This document shows positions 11,419 to 21,859 of a stretch of 64,000 bases of DNA, piece by piece. The stretch's first letter is position 1; the number at the start of each line of letters is the position of its first letter. The position numbers and the translations under genes were made by a program. This stretch comes from Pseudevernia furfuracea (Eukaryota > Ascomycota > Lecanoromycetes > Lecanorales > Parmeliaceae). The stretch lies in the NCBI GenBank assembly GCA_022315425.1, contig JAIUPT010000015.1, forward strand, positions 124,001-188,000. Reading direction: 5' to 3'. The notes beneath the pieces were generated by a model. That model made no database searches. It was not told where the DNA came from and worked only from the letters and a program-made list of their open reading frames with translations.

Positions 11419-12165
11419 TTAAGCAAAGATTGAACCGCGTAGTTGCGCGCGTCTTATCTTTAAGCCGATCAAGCAACTCTTGAACGCCGCGTTGACTTTC
11501 GCTGAATCAGGTCGATTTCTCTTTCGAAAAACCTGTCTCGAATTAGTGCGAACGTTGAAAGGGAGGCGTAGCAAGATACCTCTTAGAGAGCTGTTAAGCT
11601 CATTAAGTTCTCGAATAACATCGAAGTTCAACGCTTCACTATTTTCTTTCAGCGAAATGATATCGTATAATTTTTCAACTAAGACCTTAAACACCTCGAT
11701 TTGTGTTGTGAATCTAGTCTTGTCATTAAGACTCCATCTTAGCTTGCTCGCTTTTGATATCAAAGATCGAAATTTCTTCTCTTCTGTGAAATAATCATTC
11801 ATATAATTGTCTGAATTAGTTAGAAAAGTAGATTTGCTGTCAAGCGACACGCCTTGCAGATTTGAAGAAAAGCTATTTGTCGCAGAAAATATTTTATGAA
11901 TACTAGAAAGTGTTCTGGCAATTGCAGTACCTACTTCGTTACGATCGAGATCACGATGATGCACGTCTCGCAACTTTTCGTTGGTAATTTCAACGACTTC
12001 TGCCCACTTGTGTAATAGAAGCTTGTCATCAGCGAACCGAGCGATAATGTATCGGGATTCGAATTCGAATTTCCTGTAGGTATCGACTCGCTCAACTGCA
12101 TCTATGCAGGCACCTAGGAGGCCGACTAGTCCCGCAACGCCAACAGCAAGTCCTGTGATTTTCAT
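11419..12165 (-). pseudogene. HeLo-like N-terminal domain of the NLR (open segment, 248 codons)
   Basis: The start is ATG at 12165 (MKITGLAVGVAGLVGLLGAC). The hydrophobic first helix, then IDAVERVDTYRKFEFESR and LLLHKWAEVVEI, match the HeLo / prion-inhibition family (helical, membrane-targeting when activated). The frame could be extended upstream to 12210, but the family motif begins at the chosen Met. It ends with a stop at 11419 that separates it from the NACHT frame. This is a remnant of the same gene, not an independent protein. Confidence 0.7.
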
Positions 12166-12625
12166 GGCAATCAGAACTGTCAAAGAGCGTATAGGCCTCG
12201 AGAATCGCAAGCCCGAGCACGGAAACCCACGACAACTTACAGAACTTTAATCATTTACTGCTGACACTAGTGAAAAACTGTATTATCATTTATATTTGAG
12301 TTTTCAGCGCCTTATGAGTAGGTTTAGAAGTGCGTCTGATGCTGATAGCATTGTTATTGATAAAGCTCGATTTGACCCCTCACTAGAGACGGGAGCCTGT
12401 GATGACTAAGGTCCTACGCTAAATTTGGGTTGCTTCTAAAGCTCAGCCAACGCTAGTGTACGATACCGAAGAGTCATTAGGCCGATGCAGCCACATACCC
12501 CTGATTAGTAAGGGATCCTCATAGAAAGTAGGGGCCGCGTCTTGCCTTCCTACATGCATCTTCCCCATACCTCGCTGTCGCCCCCCCACATCTCCTAAAC
12601 TCCGCCACCCTCTTGTATAGCCTCA
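12166..12625. other. Intergenic, no gene seen
   Basis: Base composition is mixed. A C-rich block at about 12540-12600 with CCCCCCC lies just upstream of the MULE frame. I looked for a MULE terminal inverted repeat here and found none I could pair. Confidence 0.5.
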
Positions 12626-14943
12626 ATGTCGTCCCCCCTCCGCGTTCGCCAGCCCCCTCAATATGAGAACTTCGAGGATACTCAGAAGGAGCTGGATTGG
12701 TACGATAACAACCCCGAGGACATTGATCGAGACCGCAGCCCGAAACTGTATTATTCGAACGAGTTGCTACCTGTCGTCAACGAAAACGAAGATAGTGATA
12801 GCGATGGCGAATAAAGTAGGGCCACGTATTCTGACGCGTCTAGATCACCGTCGCCCTCGAAACCCTCCCTCCCTCCCTCTCTCAAACGCAAGATGTTCGC
12901 CGAGTCGTCAGAGCGCTCTCGAAAGGATATCAAACGCAGCAAATCCGCCTTGAATGTGGTTCCGAAAGTGGCGTCAACAATGCTCAAGTTGCCTCCTCAT
13001 ACTCCTGAGATGCGTCAGACTATTTTTTTACTCGATGCATCTATTTATTGAACGGCGGAAGAATTCGACGCGTACTAACCTCTGATAGACAATTTCTGAG
13101 TATGCAATAAGCTCAACAACGCGACCACCGACAAAGGCACGCAGTCATTCTATTGATGATGTCGTCTACACAAAGGTGAGAGTCTTACTAAGACCCACGA
13201 TCAGAGAAACAAGCAGCTTCGACGCGTCTCTCCCTGCGAGATGAAGCTAAAAATGGTTCAGTTCTTCAGTCAATCGGACTATAGTATCCTGATGTCTGTT
13301 GAAATCTCTCTTCATATGAACAAAAAGTCCCCTTGTCAGCAGCATAATCACGAGGCGAACTTTGTAAATCAGTGTAAGATCAATTCGTTCGTTATAGATG
13401 CGGTTGGCCTGACAGTCGCTGCAGATTAGAAAGTTCACTCGGTGTATCGCAATATCAGAGGTGTCAAATGAACCAGCAATCTCACTGCTTTGAAGGCGGC
13501 TGGAGGAAAACATCTTAGCCTTAAAGACTGTCATAATGCCGAGGCCGATTGAAAGAAGGCCTATTCTAACGGTCGAATTCAAGGTGTCAAGGCGCCTTAA
13601 ATAGAGCAGTGAGCCGAGTGTCTGAAGAATCTGAAGGCTCTGAAGGATGTGAGGTTAGCGAATATCACGGCTAAGAGGGATATCGACGATCAACCGACCT
13701 ATGATACTGTTTTTATAAAGAAATGTGAGTTCATATAATTCTTTCAGGGCGAGTGTTTCTGTAGAGGCTAACGGCGGTTAAAGCTCGGTTAAACTTTCTT
13801 CGACGCCGAGGGCATTTGACCCTCATGAACTCTACTCACAACATCAATGCTCTCAAATGAAAGCTATTCACGATCATGGCTCGCAGTGAGCACGGTCGAT
13901 AAATTCCCTGCGCTCATATGCTATTCACTATCGAGGATAATAATATTGTGAGCGCATTTCTTTGAAAAATTAAGCTTTGATGTGAAGGACGAAGGGCTTG
14001 ACGCCTTCGATATATGATCACAGACGACTCTACAGCTGAACAGAAGATCGTTCGACTAGTTTTTCGAGGTCTTGAGGAAGGTGAGCAACAAGTGAATCAC
14101 TTCCTCTATCGAAAACACAGCGAGCGTACACTCAAACGAGAGCTTGAGGCGAATAATTGTAAGGAGTCTTTCGAGCATCTCTACAAAGCACTCTACTATC
14201 GATTCTCGAAGCAAGGCTGTTTAGATGAGATTCACGCCGCTATCAATGCGGCTCCGAATAGCAAAAAGGAGTACATTCGGAAGTGGTGACTGCAGACCAG
14301 AAAGCTTTGGGGATACTATGCCCGTCAGCATTTCTGTCTACTATTGCAGATTATAACTACAAATTCGATGAAGTCTTGACATTATTCTCTCAAGATACAC
14401 GCTCAGGATAAAGGCGCTATGCTGAGATTCAGTCTGTCTGGAGTAGCTAATCATACTTTAAAGATTGCTGATCAATGAGAGCTTCGTGAGGAAGAAACAG
14501 TCACCAAATGGCGATCTTATCAGTCCGCCGAGTGTCAATTATATTCTCAATTGACAAAGTTTTCTGGCCCTATACAGCAGCTCATAGTGGGACAGCTGAA
14601 GAAAGCAATGAAAGCTCAGGACGAAGATGAGTACTTCTTCAACTCCCTTGGTCTCTTATTAATCAGGTCAGACGAAATCCCTCGAGATCTAAATGACGAA
14701 CTCTCCTGCACATGCGTCTTTTATCGACAATATCAGTTGCCGTGCTCCCATCTCTGACAGTTTAATCTTATGAGCAATGCGTTCGCAGAGGCCGATTAAA
14801 AGAGATGATTCTATATGTTTGAAGAGGGAGGCTTCGAGATCTACGAGAGCACCACTAAAGAATACGTCACTAAGAATATCTACGATGAACCCGACGGTCC
14901 AAGCAAGCATATGCTGAACGTTCGTGAAGTACTCGACGAGATC
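12626..14943 (+). pseudogene. Mutator-like (MULE) transposase, RIP-decayed
   Basis: A frame from ATG 12626 (MSSPLRVRQPPQYENFED) continues through stops into an N-terminal FAR1/WRKY-GCM1-like zinc region with SPCEMKLKMVQFF and QQHNHEANF. After a frame change near 13815 comes a MULE DDE domain, MNSTHNINALK (first Asp now Asn) and YMITDDSTAEQK. The end is a SWIM finger CTCVFYRQYQLPCSHL (CxC...CxH) at 14707-14756. Trp codons have turned into TGA at many points (13858, 13969, 13984 and others). The protein would have cut and moved a Mutator-type DNA transposon. No terminal inverted repeats were found, and the 3' end abuts the YR retrotransposon at 14944. Confidence 0.78.
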
Positions 14944-15146
14944 ATTGACCCGGCTTGACAGGGGGTTAGTGGGCCTTAATCTCGCACTCGCGTATAGCAT
15001 GTTGGTTGCATGCTATTTTTGGATTTGGTAGACGTGTCCTTTGCAGAGGACAGGTCTCATTTGGGAGCAGCATAAGTAGCTGCATTCCACCTGCGTTTGG
15101 CTCTTCATTCGAATTGATCTCTTTCAGAGCAATAGCATTCTTTCGT
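14944..15146 (+). repeat. Split direct repeat A1
   Basis: Begins ATTGACCCGGCTTGACAGGG and ends CATTCTTTCGT. It matches A2 with about three visible substitutions. Confidence 0.88.
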
Positions 15147-15243
15147 AGACACGCAAGCAACACGCTGTCACCTGACCTCGTATTCTACTCCCATTAGCAC
15201 ATTCTTCTATTACTAGATCACTCACACCGTATCCCATCGTCCA

Positions 15244-16482
15244 ATGACCCCCGCAGCTATGACAACTCGTTCTAGGGCGACCAACCCCGCTCAAAAGACG
15301 TCCCAGAAGGCGTCTTCCTCAAAGAAGGCCACATCAAAGGCATCGGCCAAGAAGACCACTGCCCCAGTGGCATCAAAACCTCAGGGTGTTACGAAAAAAC
15401 GTCCTGCCCGTCGCCCAGCCGTTTCAGAAACCCCATCACGTGATGTTACTTCAGAGGCGTCGGCCTCTGGGGCCTCGACCGGGACAGTCAGTCCATCCGT
15501 CGTCGAAGAAGCCCCCCCGCCGTCACATCGTACTCCGCTGAATCAGCAAATCGCAGCCTTGGTCAAGGATTATGAGGCTAATACGCCGCGATCCAAATCT
15601 CATCACGCGTCTCACCGTTCCAAGTCTCACCGTCGGTCTCATCATCGGTTCAAATCTCATCATGGGTCTCGCCATCGGTCCAAGTCTCATCATCGTCGAC
15701 ACGATTTATCCTTAGGATTCTCGGGGTTCTCCTCGTTAGATTCGGAGGTAGGGGACGAGCCAAGAGTCTCTTTTTTGCATGAAGAAGGTAATAAACTCTT
15801 TCTTAAACTTTATGAGCGTTTTTGGGCCGTTGATATCAAATACTTCAAACAAATCTTTTATAAAACCTTCAAGTTCAAGGACCTGGTCAAGTTAGCTCAC
15901 GATTATATCGATTGAACGTGAAGTATCAAGAACGGTAAGGACAAGAAGAATGAGAGTATTCAGAAGGTCTCCGATCTTAATCAACTCCTCCGCTGCTTTG
16001 ACGTGTATTGTTAAATCGTTTGTTTCTTCGTAGCACGTTCTCATATAGTCTTAAAACTTCATGAGATCCTTATTGACTATCGTATTCGTCTATCGAACTT
16101 TTTAGTTCACTATCGCTTCGACTTCATTAAGTAGTATCACTACTCTTTCATGTTCGCGCGTATGCTTAACGAGCAGAACATTTCTCTGTTATGATTTATC
16201 GAGAATATGCGTTGTTTTAACTTCCTTGTTCGAAAGACAGTCTCTGCGATCAACGACATCAAGCAATATTCGAGTGATTAGGTCATTAAGTCCTCCTCTT
16301 CAGGGGGCACAATGACCTATAACAACTTCAACGTCGGCAAATGCAATTACGAGCAATGTAGATACGCACATGTTTGCTTCAATTGCCAGCAGAATCACGC
16401 TGTCATGACATGTACCAAGCCTCAGACCTTCAATGTCAATTCGGTCCCGCTGGGACAACGAGTCACTAAATTATTCGATTGA
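15244..16482 (+). pseudogene. Gag-like domain of the YR retrotransposon, seven in-frame stops
   Basis: The frame starts at ATG 15244. Residues 1-110 are Lys/Ala/Ser-rich (QKASSSKKATSKASAKKTT). Residues 118-157 are a His/Ser/Arg repeat (SKSHHxSHRSK). A capsid-like region follows from about residue 180. The end has a CCCH plus knuckle motif, GKCNYEQCRYAHVCFNCQQN then HAVMTC (C-x2-C-x3-H-x4-C). Stops lie at 15913, 15919, 16012, 16132, 16192, 16279 and 16480: four TGA, one TAA, two TAG. No frameshift is needed, because the same frame runs on into the RT domain, so an ancestral single Gag-Pol frame is likely. 15244-15912 is open (223 codons). Confidence 0.75.
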
Positions 16483-18141
16483 CTCGCAACGAGCTGTTCA
16501 GCCCCGTCGTCGCTGACCTTCGTATTCGAGGGGTTCCCTTACACGCCATTCGAGGCGTTCGATCCTGATTTGCCTCAGCAAGGCCCGTTGAAAATAGAAC
16601 GATGGGAGGCCTGGTTGAAGAATCACCCGGATACCACTTATGCCAAGACGCTAGTGGGTATTCTTCGGAAGGGGGCCAAAATTGGATACCGAGGTCCACC
16701 TCTCAACCATAGAAACAAGAATCATTTTTCAGCCCTCAGCGCACCTGATATACTGACGGCGGACCTTCAGAAACAGCTTCAGCAGAATCGATTGGCCATG
16801 GTAGACATGGATTCCGAACCCCAATTCGTTTGCTCCCCTCTGGGACTCGTACCGAAACATGACGGCGGTTGGAGACGTATTCACGATTTATCCTTCCCAT
16901 ATGGCTGTTCAGTCAACGACGGCATACCCCAAGCGTGGGGTGCACTGGAATATACGACATTCGATGAGGCAGTGGACGCACTGTTGCAGCAGGGTCGAGG
17001 AGCTCGGCTGGTCAAACGAGACCTCAAGGATGCATTTCGACATATCCCGGTGGCCTCTTCAGACCAATGGTTGCTAGGCTTCCTTTGTGACAATTTCTAC
17101 TGGCTAGAACGTTACCTGCCATTCGGGCTTCGGACGTCACCGTTCCTATTCGACCTGTTCGCCAAGGGCGTCAATTGGGTGCTCATTGCGGTGTTGCATT
17201 GGTCCGTGGTGCTCCACTATCTGGACGACTTCTTCGCGATTCTACCCTCGTGGGCCGATGCAGAGGCATATGGCCGACAGTTCGACGAGCTGTGCAGCGA
17301 TTTGGGCCTCATGGTCAACCACACGAAGGACATTCTTGGTACCATAGCCGATTTCCTGGGAATCGAACTCGACAGCATACTCATGCAGGCGAGACTCCCT
17401 CCGGACAAGCTCGATCGGGCGAGAAAGACGGTGGCAGACCTCCTAAAAAGGGCGACAATCCCGCATCGTGAGCTCGAGTCAGCGGTAGGATTCCTGTCCT
17501 TTGCGGCGAAAATCGTTATTCCCGGAAGGGCATTCTTGAGAAGGCTGTTCGACGCCATTCGAAGACCGGTGGCGATTATTCGACTGTTCACCGGTATGAA
17601 AGCCGACCTGCTATGGTGGAAGACCTTTCTCAAAGACTGGAATGGCCTCAAACTGCTGCGTAACGTCGCCAGTCGACGGTCATGGTACATTTGGACTGAT
17701 GCCTCGGGGAAGCTTGGCATAGGAGGCTACATTCTGGAACACCCTGATCTTCTATCACACGTCCAGGACGTCTTCAGCACACGCGTGGCCTCGCGACATA
17801 CTCGCAAAGACATTCAGTTCAAGGAAATGGCAGCCATACTCCATGCAATTCGCGTATGGGTGAATAGACTGTCAGGTACTCGCTTAATACTCCACTGTGA
17901 CAACGAGAACTGCGTCCATGGACTTCGAAAGTCCTCCATTCGTGGACCTGCGATGGCATCGCTTCGAACGATAGCTATGCTGGTAGTCAGTCACGATATT
18001 CTTCTGGTCTCTACATGGATTCCGATCAAGGCAAACGAGCTGGCGGATGATCTTTCTCGTTTTCGATATCGAAAAATTGCTGACAAATATCCACAGCTGA
18101 ACCACCTGTCGAGACATCGATCTATCACTTCGCTCCGCTAG
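16483..18141 (+). CDS. Reverse transcriptase - RNase H of the YR retrotransposon (open)
   Basis: This is 552 codons without a stop, in the same frame as the Gag part. The N-terminal linker reads FEGFPYTPFEAFDPD. RT motifs follow: PLGLVPKHDGGWRRIHDLS, LVKRDLKDAFRHIPV, YLPFGLRTSPFLFD and the active site HYLDDFFAIL (about 17211-17240, YLDD intact). RNase H begins WYIWTDASGKLGIGG (about 17682), with acidic residues in TDASG, KEMAAILHA, LHCDNENC and ELADDLSRF, so D-E-D-D is complete. The product would copy element RNA into DNA. There is no independent ATG at the front: the protein would be made as part of Gag-Pol, now blocked by stops in Gag, unless TTG/ATG inside is used. The neighbouring YR frame begins just after its stop. 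Confidence 0.88.
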   Translation, partial: LATSCSAPSSLTFVFEGFPYTPFEAFDPDLPQQGPLKIERWEAWLKNHPDTTYAKTLVGILRKGAKIGYRGPPLNHRNKNHFSALSAPDILTADLQKQLQQNRLAMVDMDSEPQFVCSPLGLVPKHDGGWRRIHDLSFPYGCSVNDGIPQAWGALEYTTFDEAVDALLQQGRGARLVKRDLKDAFRHIPVASSDQWLLGFLCDNFYWLERYLPFGLRTSPFLFDLFAKGVNWVLIAVLHWSVVLHYLDDFFAILPSWADAEAYGRQFDELCSDLGLMVNHTKDILGTIADFLGIELDSILMQARLPPDKLDRARKTVADLLKRATIPHRELESAVGFLSFAAKIVIPGRAFLRRLFDAIRRPVAIIRLFTGMKADLLWWKTFLKDWNGLKLLRNVASRRSWYIWTDASGKLGIGGYILEHPDLLSHVQDVFSTRVASRHTRKDIQFKEMAAILHAIRVWVNRLSGTRLILHCDNENCVHGLRKSSIRGPAMASLRTIAMLVVSHDILLVSTWIPIKANELADDLSRFRYRKIADKYPQLNHLSRHRSITSLR

Positions 18142-18158
18142 GGCGAGACTCACCGCGA

Positions 18159-19157
18159 TGGTGGTACAATCAGGCCTCGATGCCGCGAGACCTCGCTCGT
18201 CTTCTCTGATGGGGGTTGGCACGAAACACCCGCCGGACCTATTCGACGTCAATCAAGTTCTACAACACCCACTGTGCGATGAATCGCATTTAACCCTTCT
18301 TTTCGGCGATCTTCCTCTCGTTGAGAACCTGGGTAGCGACCCTGAGTATCAGGCGAATTAAGACGAAGTCTATTAAGGCATACCTAACCGATATTAGGTC
18401 AGCCCATGTGGATATGGGATTTGAGGATTTGATAGTCTTTTACAGTGCACAGCTAAAGAGAGTCGTAGACGATACTCGTCGTTTACGAGACGAAGACGAA
18501 ACTCGAGAAAGATGTTCAATTACGAAGGATGTTCTTCTGCGACTCCTGAAATGCTTTTATAAGATCATCAAGCATGGTGTAACGATGCAGATAGTATTCT
18601 GTCTCGTCTTTGCAGCCTTTCTCAGAGTGAGCGAGTTCACATACGAATCGAAAGACCTCCGCGACGAGGACTTCGACAATTGGTTTCTAACACGTCGTCA
18701 CGTGAGGCTATACGAAGACCACCTCGAATTGACGTTGTCAGCATTCAAGACGGACCCCTTCAGGCAAGGCGTCACGCTGTTCGTATCAGACACGAACGAC
18801 GAGACATGTGTCGTGCGTGCATTGAGATATCTGTTCAATAAGTGGCCGACATCGCTATTCTCGCCCCTCTTCGCGGTCGACGAGGGCTTTACCAGAAGAA
18901 CGATCATCCACAATCTACGTCTAGCATTGAGGTCCAGCGGTCTTCCAGGCCACTACTCTGGCCATTCCTTCCGCCGGGGGGCAGCTACCACTGCGAGGTT
19001 AGCAGGTCTAAGCGAAGACGAAATCAAGCTGTTAGACAGGTGGAAATCGGACTTCTATCGCCTCTACATCAAGACCCACCCAGTCTACATTCTCGCCGCG
19101 TCGCGTCGACAACAGCGTGTCATCGATTCATTCCTCGAGGACGAATCGAATAACTAG
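18159..19157 (+). pseudogene. Tyrosine recombinase of the YR retrotransposon, two stops near its N-terminus
   Basis: The frame reads LARLL-stop-WGLARNTRRTYSTSIKFY, stop (18291), PFFSAIFLSLRTWVATL and KTKSIKAYLTDIRSAHVDMGF, a core-binding SAM-like domain. The catalytic domain is open from 18294 to 19157. It has Arg in FLRVSEF (about 18613), HSFRRGAATTARLAGLS (about 18961, H-x-x-R), LDRWKSDFY and the nucleophile region FYRLYIKTHP. Arg, His, Arg, Trp and Tyr are all present. It would close or integrate the circular DNA intermediate. The two stops (near 18207 and at 18291) are single C-to-T or G-to-A changes. A Met at 18321 could start a truncated 278-residue protein holding the whole catalytic domain. 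Confidence 0.83.
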
Positions 19158-19224
19158 CCGCCACCGCGTCCTCTGTTCCTCAGCGCTGGTGCGGTCGTTC
19201 TCTTCGAGGCCGTTGCTTGGGGTT

Positions 19225-19380
19225 TGGGAGTTTTTCTAGCGCTGGGGTACGAGAACACGCCTGCTCAGGCCTCTGTTGGCTCAGAATCCTGGCGTTGGAC
19301 GGCTCAATCACATCTACGAGTTCTGTATAGTCTCATGTTGCCCAGTTGAGTCTTTGTCACGTGCGAATTAAGGACATTAA
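19225..19380 (+). repeat. Split direct repeat B1
   Basis: Runs from TGGGAGTTTTTCTAGCGC to AAGGACATTAA and directly abuts A2. It matches B2 with two to three substitutions. Confidence 0.87.
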
Positions 19381-19582
19381 TTGACTCGGCTTGACAGGGG
19401 GTTAGTGGGCCTTAATCTCGCACTCGCGTATAGCATGTTGGTTGCATGCTATTTTTGGATTTGGTAGACGTGTTCTTTGCAGGGGACAGGTCTCATTTGG
19501 GAGCAGCATAAGTAGCTGCATTCCACCTGCGTTTGGCTCTTCATTCGAATTGATCTCTTTCAGAGCAATAGCATTCTTTCGT
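19380..19582 (+). repeat. Split direct repeat A2
   Basis: Copy of A1. The B1/A2 boundary (GGACATTAATTGACTCGG) contains the sequences found at both outer ends of the element, so it marks the likely recombination core. Confidence 0.87.
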
Positions 19583-19675
19583 CCCGCCCACCCACACCTG
19601 TTTTTACATGTATTCACGGCGTTTCTACATGTATATAGCTTCGTTTTTCACTCCAGGTCTATGCTTCTACAAGCA

Positions 19676-19831
19676 TGGGAGTTTTTCTAGCGCTGGGGTA
19701 CGAGAACACGCCTGCTCAGGCCTCTGTTGGCTCAGAATCCTGGCGTTGGACGGCCCAATCACATCTACGAGTTCTGTATAGCCTCATGTTGCCCAGTTGA
19801 GTCTTTGTCACGTGCGAATTAAGGACACTAA
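19676..19831 (+). repeat. Split direct repeat B2, right end of the YR element
   Basis: Copy of B1 ending AAGGACACTAA. A 93-bp spacer (19583-19675) with repeated TACATGTAT separates it from A2. Confidence 0.86.
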
Positions 19832-20164
19832 AGACGAAGTTCTACGAGTTGAAAGCTGGTACCTGTTACGACTAATAATGAGGTTGTCATAGGCTACAGT
19901 GGATGAAGGATAGAAAGCATGTAAATCTATGATGAGATCCATGAGGTATAAGACCTCATGGATAACAAAGAAATGCTACAAACATCGATGTAGAAGCAAA
20001 CTACGACATGCAGTCGACATGTAGTCGACATATATGAAAGAACGCTAGAACATGTATGGAATGACCTAGACACAGTCCGACAATTAATACTGTGTGCGAG
20101 GGCATTTAACTCAGCCTACGCTCTGTTTCCAACTGCTGTCGAACTCGCCCGCCGCATTAACACT

Positions 20165-21337
20165 ATGTCTGAAAACGACTTAGCGAAGCATGAAGCGCAA
20201 TCCACGATACATGTAAATAAGAAAATGATAGAGCAGTTCGGTCGACACTATCTCATCGAGCGAGTCCTTCAATCGAAAGAAGTTCCGCCGACCTACGTCT
20301 ATCTTGCAAGATAAGTGTCTCAACAAGTTATGCTGCCAGCAGTGAAAGACATGCTGACATCTTTTTCTTTTCTGTCAGAGATGGAGAACAGAAGTTCGTA
20401 GTCAAGACCGTCCTGATCGACTTTCAATACTATCAAGATATGCAGCGGGCGCTCGACACTAGTCGTTATCTGCGTCTCTTACATGACACGATCCCCGATA
20501 GGTCAATGTTCATCTATAAATATCTCAAAGACCATTTGCTTTCTCTGACTCAAAAAGATTTGCCTCTGCTACTTATCAAGCGGATTCTGAAAGGTGCATT
20601 ACAGAGTCTTGCTGAGCTGTACCATCAGAACATTGTGCATACCGGTCAGACCTATCTCTACATAAGCCCGGCTTCCTTATGATGACCGCTAAGACGCCAT
20701 AGACATTAAATCGAACAACATCCTGGTTCAATGGAGTCAAAACGGTCATGAAATCATCATTGATAAGGTCCGTCTCGGTGATCTCGAAGACTCAGCCTAC
20801 GTTCCACCCGGCAGCAATATTCGGGGAAGACAAGTGGGCAACCAGAACTGGCGCAGTCCAGAAGCTCATGCAGAAGGCCGCGTCAACAAGCCCTTCGACA
20901 TGTTCTCTTTTGGCATCGTGGTAAGTTGAATAATGCTCTCCCTTGGCTCACGTGGGGCACGGATGGTTTCTGATACCGTGAAATAGTGTATATATGCCGT
21001 GCTAAAGCGCGTTATCTTCTTTGTCGATGAAGAGGCGCTTCCGAAAGGTGAGGTAGCACTGGCCCATATACTTGAACGCCAGATTTCGTACTTCGTGGAC
21101 CTGGAAAGTCTTGATGGGTTGTTGAGGCACCTCGGCGACAGCCCATGGTGCCAAGTGCTGAAAGCGCTTCGGGACGGTTTCAACAGTGAGAACCCGCGTG
21201 AACCTTTCGTCCGATGAAACATGAAGCCCCTTGACTCGGATCTCAAGGATCTCATCGGAGGCCTGACGAACTTCGACCCTGCGAAAAGGCTCACAGCGAG
21301 CGAAACCCTCTCGCATAAGTGGTTCCACGACGTTTAA
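20165..21337 (+). pseudogene. Protein kinase, four exons readable, one splice donor lost and one stop
   Basis: Exons read as 20165-20310, 20379-20644, 20703-20920 and 20987-21337. Introns 2 (20645-20702) and 3 (20921-20986, GTAAGT...AATAG) have standard borders. Intron 1 would start ATAAGT instead of GTAAGT. The N-lobe reads YLIERVLQ...TYVYLARDGEQKFVVKTV (Lys of the ATP site). The catalytic loop VHTDIKSNNIL is completed by splicing. GDLEDSAYVPPG replaces DFG, NWRSPEAH is APE-like, and the C-lobe reads FDMFSFGIVCIYAVLKR ... LTNFDPAKRLTASETLSHKWF. A TGA at 21215 stands where Trp is expected. It resembles a kinase-like family I know from many Pezizomycotina; the substrate is unknown. A start upstream of 20165 is possible. 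Confidence 0.78.
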
Positions 21338-21859
21338 GTAGGGAAACCTAAAAACAGCGGACTGGGCGAAAAGGCTGTCTGGCATAGGAGCACTATACAC
21401 ACATCTCAGCTACCAGCCGGAAGCATTGCCTTGTGAAGCAGGTCTTCCATCAACTATGGTCTAAGATTACATCTTGGCTCAGGTCTACAATTACAGCTTT
21501 TTATGCATAATATGCGACTTGAGACATAGCTAGCAATTTTGTAATCAAAATGCAGTCATAAGTCTAACGTTAACGCGTCAATTAGAAGATGTCTTAACAA
21601 CGCTAATATTAGTTCTTTATTATAAAATGTTTACGCGTTAAAGAAAAATAAATAGAATCTCTTAATAATAGATTATAAGAGAGAGAAGGAACTATAGAAC
21701 TTAATAACTATACTTTTTATACGTAACGCTTTGAAATATAATCGCTTATATTAATAGTCGTGCTTTTAATAGAACGTAAAGTATTATTTTAATATATTAT
21801 AAGTATAGACTTAAAAATTAAATTCGTAAAACGTATTCTTAGAATTTCGAGAGTTGATT

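Larger units (their letters stand above)
6534..12165 (-). pseudogene. NLR/STAND pseudogene: HeLo-like - NACHT - ankyrin array - ZZ finger
   Basis: Read on the minus strand from ATG 12165 to TAG 6534, the domains follow the order known for fungal NOD-like receptors, which act in non-self recognition and programmed cell death. A HeLo-like N-terminal domain (about 12165-11419) is followed by a NACHT NTPase (Walker A about 11237-11203, Walker B LDGLDECLR about 10983-10950). Next come a winged-helix-like region (DDEYINDEIL...LVHLSIREFLL, 10430-10112) and ankyrin repeats (about 9742-7050). A ZZ-type zinc finger at 6740-6534 spans a 50-bp intron. Stops and substitutions of RIP type occur throughout; all glycines of the P-loop are gone. 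At least 22 stops lie in the ankyrin array alone. The domain assignment is firm; activity is excluded. Confidence 0.85.
14944..19831 (+). mobile_element. Tyrosine-recombinase retrotransposon (Ngaro/DIRS-like) with split direct repeats
   Basis: The 4.9 kb element has the layout A1 (14944-15146), Gag-RT-RNase H, YR, B1 (19225-19380), A2 (19380-19582), spacer, B2 (19676-19831). A1 and A2 are 203 bp each, B1 and B2 about 156 bp each, with only a few differences per pair. B1 and A2 abut with no gap. This A1-B1-A2-B2 arrangement is the split direct repeat described for Ngaro and PAT-like YR elements, which replicate through a circular DNA joined by a tyrosine recombinase and leave no target duplication. 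I see no methyltransferase domain, which favours Ngaro over DIRS proper. Pol is open; Gag and YR carry stops. Confidence 0.88.

Noticed and set aside
13247..13582. 111-codon minus-strand frame in the MULE
   Set aside because: The plus strand carries the FAR1-type zinc region and continues into the transposase domain.
17217..17720. 167-codon minus-strand frame under the YR element RT
   Set aside because: Complement of an unmistakable RT-RNase H; no independent support.
14944..19831. Crypton DNA transposon
   Set aside because: A tyrosine recombinase alone would fit, but RT, RNase H, Gag and split direct repeats show a retrotransposon.
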